A stretch of DNA of 64,000 nucleotides, taken from NCBI RefSeq assembly GCF_036417845.1, contig NC_089978.1, positions 128,680,183-128,744,182 of the forward strand, given 5' to 3'. Both the position numbers and the translations under genes were made by a program. Positions 1-9,524 of this stretch are shown one piece after another (positions within the stretch are counted from its first letter, which is position 1; every line of letters begins with the position of its first letter). Origin of the DNA: Apteryx mantelli (lineage: Eukaryota; Chordata; Aves; Apterygiformes; Apterygidae). The notes beneath the pieces are model-generated. The model ran no database searches. It had not been told where the DNA came from and saw nothing but the letters and a program-made list of their open reading frames with translations.

Positions 1-687
1 GTTGCACTGGAGAAATGTCAGTTTCTGCCTGGTTAATCCAATTAATTGTATTCCACCTTGTGTCTGCCATTAGTATTATTCACTGCTGCCATGATGCTTT
101 ATGTGAATTTCTCTGTAGTCCTCCTTCCGTCTCCCTTTCATTCATGTGTTCTTTTTTTTTCTTCTCCTCCAGAGCTCAGTCAATCTCTTTTCTTCCCACT
201 TTTCAATTGTCTTCCTATCTAGTTATATTTCTACAATTCAGAACTTTTCCTTATTTCCTCCTCATCTGTTTCCTCTTAGTCTTTCCTCTGTTCTCCTCTC
301 CTTCACGCATTTGTTCCCTTTCTTTCCCTACTGTCAGTCTCCCCCTACTCACTGCTTCCACATCAGTCACCAACCCTTCATCCACACCTCTCACTGCTAC
401 CTCTCCCATAACATGTATATACACACCACAAACCTTGCCTCTCCCTGCTCTATTTGGGAGAGGAAAAGGAGCGAGTTGCAAGTAGGAATAAAAGGAGGTT
501 GGAGAGCACAAACTAAACGGAGTGAGGGTTTGGGGTGCCAGATCTAATGAAGAGACAAAAGAAGAGAGTATTCATGATTTAAAGAACACGTGTGGGTGCA
601 ATGCAAGTAGTCCTGAGCTACAGGATTCTCCAGACATGGAGAGATGAATGTGTCTCATGTCTTGATGTCCTTCTCTGCCCCTTGCAG
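1..687 (+). other. BOC: BOC intron, 3' part
   Basis: This is non-coding intron sequence upstream of the first visible BOC exon. Positions about 140-400 are strongly pyrimidine-rich on the plus strand, which keeps reading frames open by composition; those frames do not look like genes. The intron ends with a good acceptor, cccttgcag, at 679-687. Confidence 0.7.
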
Positions 688-894
688 CTCCAGAGGCACC
701 GGACCGTCCGACCATCTCCATGGCATCAGAGACATCTGTGTATGTGACCTGGATACCCCGTGGGAATGGCGGGTTCCCCATCCAGTCTTTCCGTGTGGAA
801 TATAAGAAACTGAAGAAGCTGGGAGACTGGGTCCTGGCCACCAGTGACATTCCTCCCTCTCGCCTCTCTGTGGAAATCCCAGGCCTAGAGAAAG
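688..894 (+). CDS. BOC: BOC exon: FnIII-2, first part
   Basis: The acceptor is cccttgcag and the donor is aaag|gtaggc. The reading is [11 protein letters not shown], then [16 protein letters not shown] and [15 protein letters not shown], ending in EKG across the junction. It carries the conserved FnIII Trp and the Tyr of strand C. It enters and leaves in phase 1. Confidence 0.95.
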
Positions 895-3800
895 GTAGGC
901 AGGTGTTCTCCTTCTCACTTTCCAGAAAAGCTGTGCAGTCCCCATAGGACGGTTAGCCATCTGTCACATCATGCTTAACCCTGAGATGTGTGAGCAGAAC
1001 AAAGCCTTCCCAGCAACAGCCTTAAATGCAAAGGGAAACTCTCCAATTTCTCCAGCTGCATGGACCAGCATAGATTTGACCTCCCACAGGGAAGCTTGCA
1101 CATGCTTTTCTGTTTTACAGGATATAGTTACTAATGGCATAGGAGTGTCTTGGTTTTGCCACTTACTAGACAGTACAGATCCTTTCTCTTCCTAGTCACA
1201 GGCAAAGCATATTGGCACAGAATTCCCATTCTACTTCACATGAGGAAAGAAGGCATCATTGAGCTGGCCAGCTTAAAAGGGGAAAATATCTAGTTAAATT
1301 TAAAGAACAGAAGATTGATGTTTGGGTAAGAGTAATTTAGACTCAGAGCTTTTAACTCAGATTTATGTACCTAATTTCCATGTAGTAAGGGAAGGAAGCC
1401 TTTCCAGACCTGCTTTGGCATCAGGACATTTTTTCGTGCATCTCTGAATCCACTCACACACCTTTCAGTACAGAATTTTGCTAGCTGACCTGTAGACCTT
1501 CCAGATAGGAACGGGGGGAGGGAAATAAAAACAGGTTCAGTCTAGCATATGGCTGAAATCAGTATTTGTACTTCCATCAAAGCCTCTCTGAAAGCTCTCT
1601 CTGCCTTCTGGAGGAGATGTAGCTCCTCTCCACAAGCCTGTGCTGACAGTGGAAGTCATTTAAGTCCTCAGTACTGTCTTGGTGCAACTCTTATTTCCAA
1701 TTTCTCCCCTAGGCACTTCCTATAAGTTCCGTGTCCGGGCACTGAACATCCTGGGAGAGAGCGAGCCCAGTGCTGCATCTCGGCCATATGTAGTGTCTGG
1801 GTACAGCAACCGTGTCTATGAGCGCCCTGTGGCTGGGCCATACATTACCTTCACAGATGCCATCAATGAGACCACCATCATGCTAAAGTGGATGGTATGG
1901 CTTGGGGTTGAGGGTGGGTGGGAAGGGAAGACCTCTGAATGTGCAGATGTGTGGGTGCTACTTTCCCAATTCACAAATCTCCCAGGTTACCATACTGGAG
2001 CCTGTCACCAGCGCAAAGGGATCTGTGATCCAATAGCTCTCTCCAGCAAAGGAGGCCTGGGCTTGATCCAAGAAGGAGCAAGGAAAGTCTGAGAACCTAG
2101 GAAACCCTTTTTGTCTGAACCCAGCATTGTGTGCAGGAGGCATTTCACTGCATAACCTCAGGGTCTTGACCATTTTGTTCAACAGGCATTGATGCATGGG
2201 GTGGCTGCTTGCTCTCCTGGCCAAATTCTTGGAATTCATTAGCACCTCTGACTGTCCCAGGGGTTTCCAGCAGACATGTTCTTCGCTTTCACTTGCTGGA
2301 TAGTGATTCTAGGTGCTGGTAATCATTTACAGCAGTCCACCCTAGAGGATTTTTAGTAGGGAGTAGGATCTCTTGGATCACAAGCCCAGATGCAAGCATT
2401 CCAGCAGCTAGGAGCTAATTCAGAGGGATGCATCACCCTCTTCTCTGCCACCTTCTTCTTGCCAGAAATTGCTACATGGCAGAATGGGCGCTGCTGTTCC
2501 TTTAAACACAAACAGTAGCTGATAAGGTTTGGTAAGGAGGAGTGGTCTCTTGCCAACCTCCCTGGTAAAATACTGGATGGAAGACAGCAGGAACAGCTAG
2601 GCCTGGGACAGCATGACCCCAGGTGGGACAGGAACAGAACTGTCTACAGAGACGTGAGTCTTCTGTGCTCACTGGTTCATTGTAAGATGTAGTTTGTCAG
2701 GAAGCCCTGAACCTAATGGAGTGAAGGTGAAAGGGCACTTATCCTTACCCAGCTGAGTCACTGTTGCTGAGGAATTTTTTTTTCTCTGAAGCATTGGCTG
2801 TGGGTCTTGAGAAGGAGCAGAATACTGGATGCTTGGGCTGACAGGACCAAATTCATGGGTCTTCTGTTACTGGAGAGAAGCAGGGTGTGAGGGCATGAAA
2901 TAGCTCTCAGCCCTTGGAAGGAAGCCCTTACTGTGCAAGCCAGTGGCAACACTGGGACAATCTCCTTGCTCGATCTTCCTCCTGTCCCATCCCATTTCTA
3001 CCCCTGCTCCCCAACCAGCACAATATCGATCTGACAGTGTGCCATCTCTGCTAATTTCTGCTCTCCCTCCCATTCTCTGCAGTATATTCCAGCCAGCAAC
3101 AACAACACTCCCATCCACGGCTTTTACATCTATTACCGCCCCACTGACAGTGACAATGACAGCGACTACAAGAAGGATGTGGTGGAAGGTAGGAGATGTT
3201 GGGAGACTGGTCCCAGCTGCTGGTTCCTCCTGGGAGAATCACATGGCCAGAAGGAGCCCTGTGCACAAAAGGCAGGAGACTGTTGCAGCTGGATAGTCCT
3301 GCTTTACCTAGCACTGTTGCGGAGCTGGACCAGCTGCATGTTCCCAGAGGAAGCTAGTGACATGGTTTGTGTGTTCCCTCCTCAGGAGATCGGTACTGGC
3401 ATTCCATCAGCCACCTGCAGCCAGAGACCTCGTATGACATTAAGATGCAATGCTTCAACGAGGGTGGTGAAAGCGAGTTCAGCAACGTGATGATCTGTGA
3501 AACCAAAGGTAATGAGCTCTGCAGGGCGCCTCTGGGAGCGCAGCCCTGCGCCTTCCCTGCCTGCAGATGTCCAGAGCGCAGGAGAGCAGGTACCATCCCT
3601 GCCTGATGTGCTTCATCTATGTTCAGGAAAGGAGATGGAGGCAGCTTTGGGGCTGGGAGAAGAAAGGTTGATGCTGTTGCTCATTATGTGTATGTACCCA
3701 TACCAGTACTCACAGCATCTTTGTGCAGAGTCCAGCAAGTCCATTACCATTTCCCTCACAGTGGTAGTTACCTTTTGTCTCCCTGAGTGTTGGGTAGATG

Positions 3801-6800
3801 GTGATTGGAACCAGGAGGGCTAATTTTCCCTTCCTGTTCTGAACTGCTGTATTTGGCTTTAAGTAGTCTTCGAAGCAGCTGTACTGTCATAGTAGGAACA
3901 GCATTAAGTCCAAGTGGATGTTTTGGAGGAGCCTTTTCCTTTTTTCTTTTGCTTTAGCAGCCTAAGGGACTGGCAGATCTGTAAGCCATGCACAGAGGAC
4001 CTGTCTATACTGCAATAAGCATTATCCTAGGAAATCCTCTGGCATCCAGGAGTGCTCCTTTGAAGCCACTGTAGAAGTCTGTCCATTCCACAGCAGTGTG
4101 GACATCCCTGGAGTGTCTTGCTCTTCCTCCTGCTGTCTGTCACCATAGGGTGACATGTGTGTGTCTAACTCGCTGCCCTTTCCATTCACAGCTCGGAAGT
4201 CTCTTGGTCTGCCAGGTCGTCTTCCACCCTCAACAGTGCCCCCCCAGCAGCATCCCCCACTTGGTGGTGGGCACAGTGGCCTGGGGACAGGGGCCATGGT
4301 GGCCCGTTCCAGCGACTTGCCATACTTGATTGTAGGGGTTGTGCTGGGCTCCATCGTACTCCTCATCGTGGCCTTCATCCCCTTTTGCCTTTGGAGAGCT
4401 TGGTCCAAGCAAAGTAAGTATCCTTTCCTAAGGGCCAGTATGCAAGTTTGCCCCTTATTCTGCTTACCTTGTTGACCTTGTTGAGAAGGAACCCTGAGAC
4501 TACCTGAAGAGAAAAAGGGCACCCCCTCCTCTGTGTAGGGGCCCTTCCCATCATCTGTCTCCAAGGATGTTATGGGTGGCCGAAATGGCTGCCTGGTAGG
4601 CTTCACCTCTGCTCCTGGCCTCAGACTTCCTTTTTCTTCCCATTGCAGAGCAAACCATTGACATGGGCTTCCCAGGAGCTGGGCTGCTGGTATCATCCTG
4701 CCAATATACCATGGTGCCCCTGAGAGGCATCTCTGCTCCACGTGCCAATGGACATCTCTATGTTAACGGGCAGCGCTATGCCAGTGCGGCACAACTGAAT
4801 GACATCTGCCCCTCTGCAGGAGTGGGCTATGCAAGCACCAAACCCCAAGATTACGGCCCAGATGACATGCAGCAGGTATGTCCACACCTGGGGTTAACAG
4901 CTGGTCTGACATGATCTGGAGGCTGTGGTTGCAGTGGGAGAGCTCTGCTGGCATGCCTGGCACCCTTTGCCATGTGTAGAAGTAGGAAGACTGGCTTCTT
5001 CTTAAGAGAGATTTCCCCTTTGCAGTGGAGTCTGAGACATAGGATGAGCAGAAAGGTCTCCACAATGCTGGTGAAGAGTTGATTTCTTGGGGCAGTGGCT
5101 CTAGGTACAGAGAAGGCAGTGAGCAAAGGGATCTCTTCATGCTAATAGTTCCTGTTTTTGCTGAGCAAATCTCACAGGGACTGACAGTGTTGAGGACTCT
5201 GTAAATAGTGACACAAGCCAAGGTAGTGGCACAGCTAAGACCATGAACTGGTTATCATCTTCCAGTGATTAAGCAGTAGGTGAGAAGTGAGATTTTTCAG
5301 TGCTCAGTCCCACTCTGTCCTCTGCAGCAGAAGAAATTGTTTCAACTTTTTCTGTCTTCTTTCATAAGAGCTTCCCCATTCTGCCCCACGGCTCTGGTTC
5401 TGTATCCCAGATCAGCACCCACCTCTTAATGCTGCTCTGTGGCATTGCTCTGCTAAGATCCTCCTCTCTCTTTCCAGCCGCATGAGGAGATCAACACCTT
5501 GCTGCAGGCGAGAGTGCTGCAAAATGGGAATGCCCAGCAAGACTACCAGCCCTCCAGGTTAGTCCTGGCTTACAGTGGGGGAGGATGGGATGATCCAGTG
5601 GGGCCCACAGGAATACATGTTCGTAAAAGCCAGCCCTCAATGTTCTCTATTTTCTGTCTCAATTCACTTGGGAAACAAATCCATGCTTGAGCACTAGGCC
5701 TTCTTAGTCTACGCTTTTTAAATAGAGCTCATTCCTCTTAAGGTTTGAGGGAAGGGTAATTTCATTTCAGAGATGATCAAGACCTACTTTTTTTTTTTTC
5801 TTCCTTTTTCTCCCTCTGCTTCTAAGTGGGAGACTGAAAAGGAGGATGAGAGAACTGATGTCTGTAGCTGGATGCTGATAAACAGCTGCCCCAAAATCTG
5901 GCGATAGTTCAGTTGCAGGTGCATGTGTCTCACTGTTCAGACTTGAGTCATTACTGCTGTGCTCCATGGGAAAAACTACTCCTCTCAGCTCCTGTGACAT
6001 GCACCAGGTTTTGAATCATGGAGATCAGTTCCTATCACCTCACTCCCATCCTACAAGGTCATCCCAATTTCTCATTTTCCCCTCATTTAGGAATGTTCTA
6101 TGTCATTGCATTAATGCAGTTGGCTGAGATATTACACAGGCTGTATCTTTCAAGGAAAAAGATTTGTGAATAGTGCTAAACAACCTTGTCTGTTTGTCTG
6201 CCTCCCCAGATTGTCCAATTCAAGACCAGAAGACAGCTCTTTCCTCTACAGTCTCCCAGATGACTCCACTCACCAGCTTCTCCAGTCACAAGATGATTGT
6301 CCTCACCTTCAAGAGCACTTTGTTGGCCTGCATCATCCAGTGATGGGCAGCAAAATGGGAGACCTCAGTCTGGATGCTCGACGGGATCCTATGTTCCACC
6401 AAGGTCAGTGGTCTGGAAAGCTCAGAGCTTGCTTCATCTCATTGTTCCGGACTGATCTTGAAGGGAAATCTTATTGCAGAGCCTTTTTGAAGGCTATGTT
6501 AATGCTCAGTAGTGTGGTGCAAGAGGAGTTCCTTAATACTGCACAGAATAGCAGCATGAAAAGACCTCACTAGCAGTTGGAGACTGTTAATTGCCAGGCC
6601 AGTTTTAGAGGATGGATTCTCATTTCTCCAAAAGCTTGAACTGTATGTTGCTAGAAGGCACATACCCACCTCCATTTGCAGGGACACTGTTCCTTAGCCC
6701 TTCTTAATCTTCCAAGACTGCCAGTCAAACACAAAGACCAATGAACAATTACTTGAATCCATTCCTCGAGGACTTGATCCAGCCTTCTTGTGGCATGGAT

Positions 6801-7196
6801 TATGTAGTATTTTTTATGGATGTACATTTAAGATTGTAGCATCATGTGAAAGTATGAGAGCGAACTCCCATATAGGCAGGACTTTTAGAACGTGGTTCTT
6901 TGTATTTGATCAGAGTACCTATCTTCATAAAGTAGGCTGTTGACTAGAAAGCTGCCACAGCATCTCCCATTTCTATATGCATTGTAATTGTCTCTTGCAC
7001 CTCTTTTTCAGGAAGCCCTTGCTGCCTTGGCCTGGTGCCAGTTGAAGAGGTAGAAAGGCTAGATTGCTGCCAGTCCAGAGGAGACATCCATCCCCAGAAT
7101 TCACTGATCACATCTTTGGGTCAGGACCTACCAAGACATCTGAACAGCAGCCCGCCACCACTGAGGCCCTTAGAGACTCATTCTCCTACCAGTTAG
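688..7196 (+). CDS. BOC: BOC, Hedgehog co-receptor, C-terminal 9 coding exons (5' part outside window)
   Basis: BOC is a cell-surface type I membrane protein that binds Hedgehog ligands together with PTCH1 and promotes Hedgehog signalling, axon guidance and myogenesis. Nine exons (688-894, 1713-1894, 3083-3188, 3386-3508, 4192-4413, 4649-4875, 5478-5557, 6210-6403, 7012-7196) join in frame to give about 508 residues ending at TAG 7194-7196. In order they hold FnIII-2, FnIII-3 (the domain known in this family to bind Hedgehog), a short linker, the membrane helix ([19 protein letters not shown]) and a cytoplasmic tail. The helix is followed by a basic stop-transfer stretch (WRAWSKQK). The tail keeps the segments [10 protein letters not shown] and [12 protein letters not shown], which I recognise from vertebrate BOC. 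The four Ig domains and FnIII-1 must lie left of position 1. CDON is the closest paralogue, but the tail matches BOC. All junctions have GT-AG sites and consistent phase. Confidence 0.95.
1713..1894 (+). CDS. BOC: BOC exon: end of FnIII-2, start of FnIII-3
   Basis: It reads [20 protein letters not shown], the typical FnIII F-G strand pattern, and then [20 protein letters not shown] leading into FnIII-3. It ends at a codon boundary with LKWM before gtatgg. Confidence 0.95.
3083..3188 (+). CDS. BOC: BOC exon: FnIII-3, middle part
   Basis: The exon follows ttctctgcag and reads [20 protein letters not shown] with an acidic [10 protein letters not shown] loop. In the BOC/CDON family FnIII-3 is the Hedgehog-binding domain, and acidic residues near the interface coordinate calcium. 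Here only the acidic loop is visible; binding is inferred from the family. Confidence 0.95.
3386..3508 (+). CDS. BOC: BOC exon: end of FnIII-3
   Basis: The reading is [20 protein letters not shown] and then [19 protein letters not shown]. It contains the FnIII LxPxTxY motif (LQPETSY). Acceptor and donor are canonical, and it leaves in phase 1. Confidence 0.96.
4192..4413 (+). CDS. BOC: BOC exon: juxtamembrane linker and transmembrane helix
   Basis: A proline/glycine-rich extracellular linker is followed by [11 protein letters not shown] and a single hydrophobic helix of about 24 residues. The helix ends at [10 protein letters not shown], a basic stop-transfer signal consistent with type I topology. 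The donor is caaa|gtaagt. Confidence 0.96.
4649..4875 (+). CDS. BOC: BOC exon: membrane-proximal cytoplasmic tail
   Basis: It reads [20 protein letters not shown] and continues with TMVPLRGI and [20 protein letters not shown]. The TMVPL and CPSA-VGY segments match the vertebrate BOC tail as I remember it. It ends in phase 0 before gtatgt. Confidence 0.93.
5478..5557 (+). CDS. BOC: BOC exon: short cytoplasmic tail exon
   Basis: A 26-codon exon reads [20 protein letters not shown] and DYQPS. It is flanked by ctctttccag and ccag|gttagt and is in phase with both neighbours. Confidence 0.9.
6210..6403 (+). CDS. BOC: BOC exon: cytoplasmic tail with [10 protein letters not shown] motif
   Basis: It reads [20 protein letters not shown], the strongly conserved tail segment of BOC, and later [10 protein letters not shown]. 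It uses the frame that opens right after the cctccccag acceptor; other frames in this stretch are shadows. Confidence 0.93.
7012..7196 (+). CDS. BOC: BOC terminal coding exon
   Basis: It reads [20 protein letters not shown] and ends PLETHSPTS followed by TAG. The acceptor is ctctttttcag. The [11 protein letters not shown] core is shared with mammalian BOC, while the end is more divergent. Confidence 0.93.
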
Positions 7197-7688
7197 GGAC
7201 CAAACTGCCTTTTGCAAAAGACTTATTCTAAAGAGAGAAAGAGAATGGGTATTTATTTTTGTATAACACCTCTATTTATATATTTATGCACTTGTATATA
7301 GATGTATATGTGCCTTTTATAATGCTATGGAGACAGAAGGCATCCTTAGGAAAGCAACAGGAGGGGCCAAGAAACAGGGCAGCAGCCATCTATGGCACTA
7401 GGCTGTTCGTAAGAACAGAAGACTGAAATAGAGCAGCACAAGAAACATTGTGGGGCATGTGCCCAAGCAGAGCTGCCACCAACATCTAGCACCCTCTTTG
7501 CAGCAAGGGCTTCATGAAAGATGATGCTATGGAAAAGGGTTTTTTTCTTCTCCCCCATAGGAAGGCATCTCCCAGGAACACACTCGCATGAATGGACTGG
7601 AGTTATGCACTCTGCCTAATCAGCCTTTCACATACACGCCATCTGCAGCTGCATATCTGTAAAGACAAACCCATGCTTTAACATCTAA

Positions 7689-7694
7689 AATAAA
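7689..7694 (+). terminator. BOC proximal polyadenylation signal
   Basis: AATAAA lies about 490 nt after the BOC stop codon. It is the first canonical signal in the downstream region and the simplest choice for the short 3' UTR. Confidence 0.6.
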
Positions 7695-8372
7695 GGCTTT
7701 AGTCTTTTCTGTGGCTAGCTGTACACTAAATCCTCCCATAGAATGAGCCCACTCTTTTTCCCTTGCAGAAACATAGCAAACAGGACACCTGGGGAAAGGT
7801 GACATTTTCCTGCAGTTATAGTCTACTAGGCCATCCAGTGCTGAGCTCAACAGAAGAGGGAAGTCCCCTGGACCAGTTAAGTGACATAAAACCTCTAGTG
7901 AGGGGTATTGGTGGAGAAATTTTCATTTGTCTCTCAGCATAGCTGCATGGGTTTGAGTGGGAAAACCCAAACCTCTACAAATTCCTGTCTTCTTACCCCC
8001 CCCACCCTATGTTTTTCTCACTTCGAAGGCTTTTAGCATCAAAGTCTGTTCCCCCCCCCCCCTTAAGGAAACAGAGGGTGCTCAGTGCCTTAAAAGGGAC
8101 CCACTGAAGCAGTAGGCAGCAAAAGCACCGTTCATTTTATTGTGCTGGGGCCAGTGGGAACAGTTCTTGTGCCTGCCTGGGCTATGGTTGGATCCCAGCT
8201 GAGCATATACCAGGGAGAAGAGGAAAAAACAGCAGCAAAAGGCAGGGAGTGGAGAGGGGAAGCAAGAGCTGGTGCAGGTTTTGTGTGCAGGTTGCACATT
8301 TTGTTTAATTAAAAATAACAACAAAACCAAAACCTCTCTGTGCTGAGAAGCTTTGCACTGAAGGAACAGTGC

Positions 8373-8489
8373 AATAAAACTCCTCCACTTTGGGGTTGAA
8401 GGAGCTTTTCACAGAAAGACAGGGTAAGTGCTGCTGTAGATGATCATTCATTGTCAACATCCTAGATGCCAGAGGAAAGAAAGAATAAA
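8373..8489 (+). terminator. BOC distal polyadenylation signals (two AATAAA)
   Basis: Canonical hexamers occur at 8373-8378 and 8484-8489. Use of these would extend the BOC 3' UTR toward the 3' end of CFAP44, which is transcribed from the opposite strand. Confidence 0.4.
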
Positions 8490-9105
8490 ACCTGAAAACT
8501 TATAGAGCCTGGCTCTGCTCTCACTCTGGTCAGTATAGGCAGATGCCAGTCAGTGGAATTATGGTCCAACTTCACATTTACTATAGCTTCCTAATGCTAG
8601 GTAAACACTGCGTTCTGCATTCCAACAGCAGACTTTCATTTTAGTGCCGTTTCCCACTTCTATAAAGCAGAAGCAAGTGGGAAACTCTTTGACTGGGCCC
8701 ATACCCTTCTTAACACTGTAGGCCCTGAAGAGGAAGGGCCCTTTGCTTTTCCAAACAAATAACACTTCCCTTTTCTTTTCACAATGACTTTCACTAGCTC
8801 AGGGAGCAGAGAAATGCTATTAGGGATAAGAGAAGCGACTCTCAGCTGCCATTGCTGCTGGGATGGTCAATCAATAACAAAATACAGCTTTAAGGCAGAC
8901 CCCTTTTACTGTTTTTGAGAACACAGATTTCGATGACACCAATGCCAAAACTAGCTTTGCTATGTGAAATTGTTTCTCATATCCAGCTTTCAAAAGCCAT
9001 CCTCTTGACCCAGAGCTAAGAAAAACCACACACACACAGAGCATCTGTCCAGTGCAAATTTCTGCAATGGATTGATAACAATATTTACTGGTTATATTTG
9101 TTCTT

Positions 9106-9111
9106 TTTATT
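9106..9111 (-). terminator. CFAP44 polyadenylation signal
   Basis: AATAAA on the minus strand lies about 135 nt beyond the CFAP44 stop at 9246-9248. A further minus-strand AATAAA is at 8136-8141; its use would make CFAP44 transcripts overlap the long form of the BOC 3' UTR. Confidence 0.6.
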
Positions 9112-9245
9112 CCCCGTTTGTCACTACAATCATATTTTGCAAAGGAAAACAAATATAAACCTTTACAACTAAACCCCTGTATAGCCAAAGCAGTTCCTTT
9201 CACCCTTACAGATATTAATACCTCCACTGTTAACTATGTCCATGT

Positions 9246-9524
9246 TTAAAGGGCACTCTGACCATTAGATACCCTTTCTGGTGCAGGAATAGGGAATGTT
9301 TCAGTTGGTGTCTCAGAGTCCTGTGAAGGTGAAGGCTGGAGAAAGAGGTACCCATTTTTTCTGCTAAGGAGAGCAAGTTCTTCTCTTAGACATACATCTT
9401 TTCTGCTTAGGAGAGTGATTTCTTCTTTTAGGAGTGCTGTCTCACCAGCCATGTAGTTGAACACTGACTGCAGCCTGGCTTCCTCCATGGTGTCACTACT
9501 TTGGGATCCCTGAAATTCTGCTCC
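9246..9524 (-). CDS. CFAP44: CFAP44 exon 35, terminal coding exon
   Basis: Residues about 1787-1878 and TAA. It carries two 14-residue copies, [14 protein letters not shown] and [14 protein letters not shown], where I recall one such segment in human, then a Ser/Pro/Thr-rich tail ending SNGQSAL. The acceptor is TCTCTCCTTACAG. Confidence 0.94.
   Translation of the reverse strand, partial: GAEFQGSQSSDTMEEARLQSVFNYMAGETALLKEEITLLSRKDVCLREELALLSRKNGYLFLQPSPSQDSETPTETFPIPAPERVSNGQSAL

Larger units (their letters stand above)
7197..8500 (+). other. BOC: BOC 3' untranslated region and candidate ends
   Basis: There is no supported open frame after the BOC stop. Three ATTTA AU-rich motifs occur at 7251-7286, which could affect mRNA stability. 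AATAAA poly(A) signals occur at 7689-7694, 8373-8378 and 8484-8489, so the UTR could be about 0.5 kb or about 1.2-1.3 kb. A 12-C homopolymer lies at 8051-8062. Which end is used cannot be read from sequence alone. Confidence 0.6.

Noticed and set aside
15-547. Open frames in the pyrimidine-rich stretch at the left edge
   Set aside because: They encode Ser/Phe/Leu-rich low-complexity sequence due to CT-rich intron DNA between BOC exons.
1140-1215. Possible MIR fragment (TTTTGCCACTTACTAGACAG) in a BOC intron
   Set aside because: One short matching word only; flanks do not continue in MIR order.
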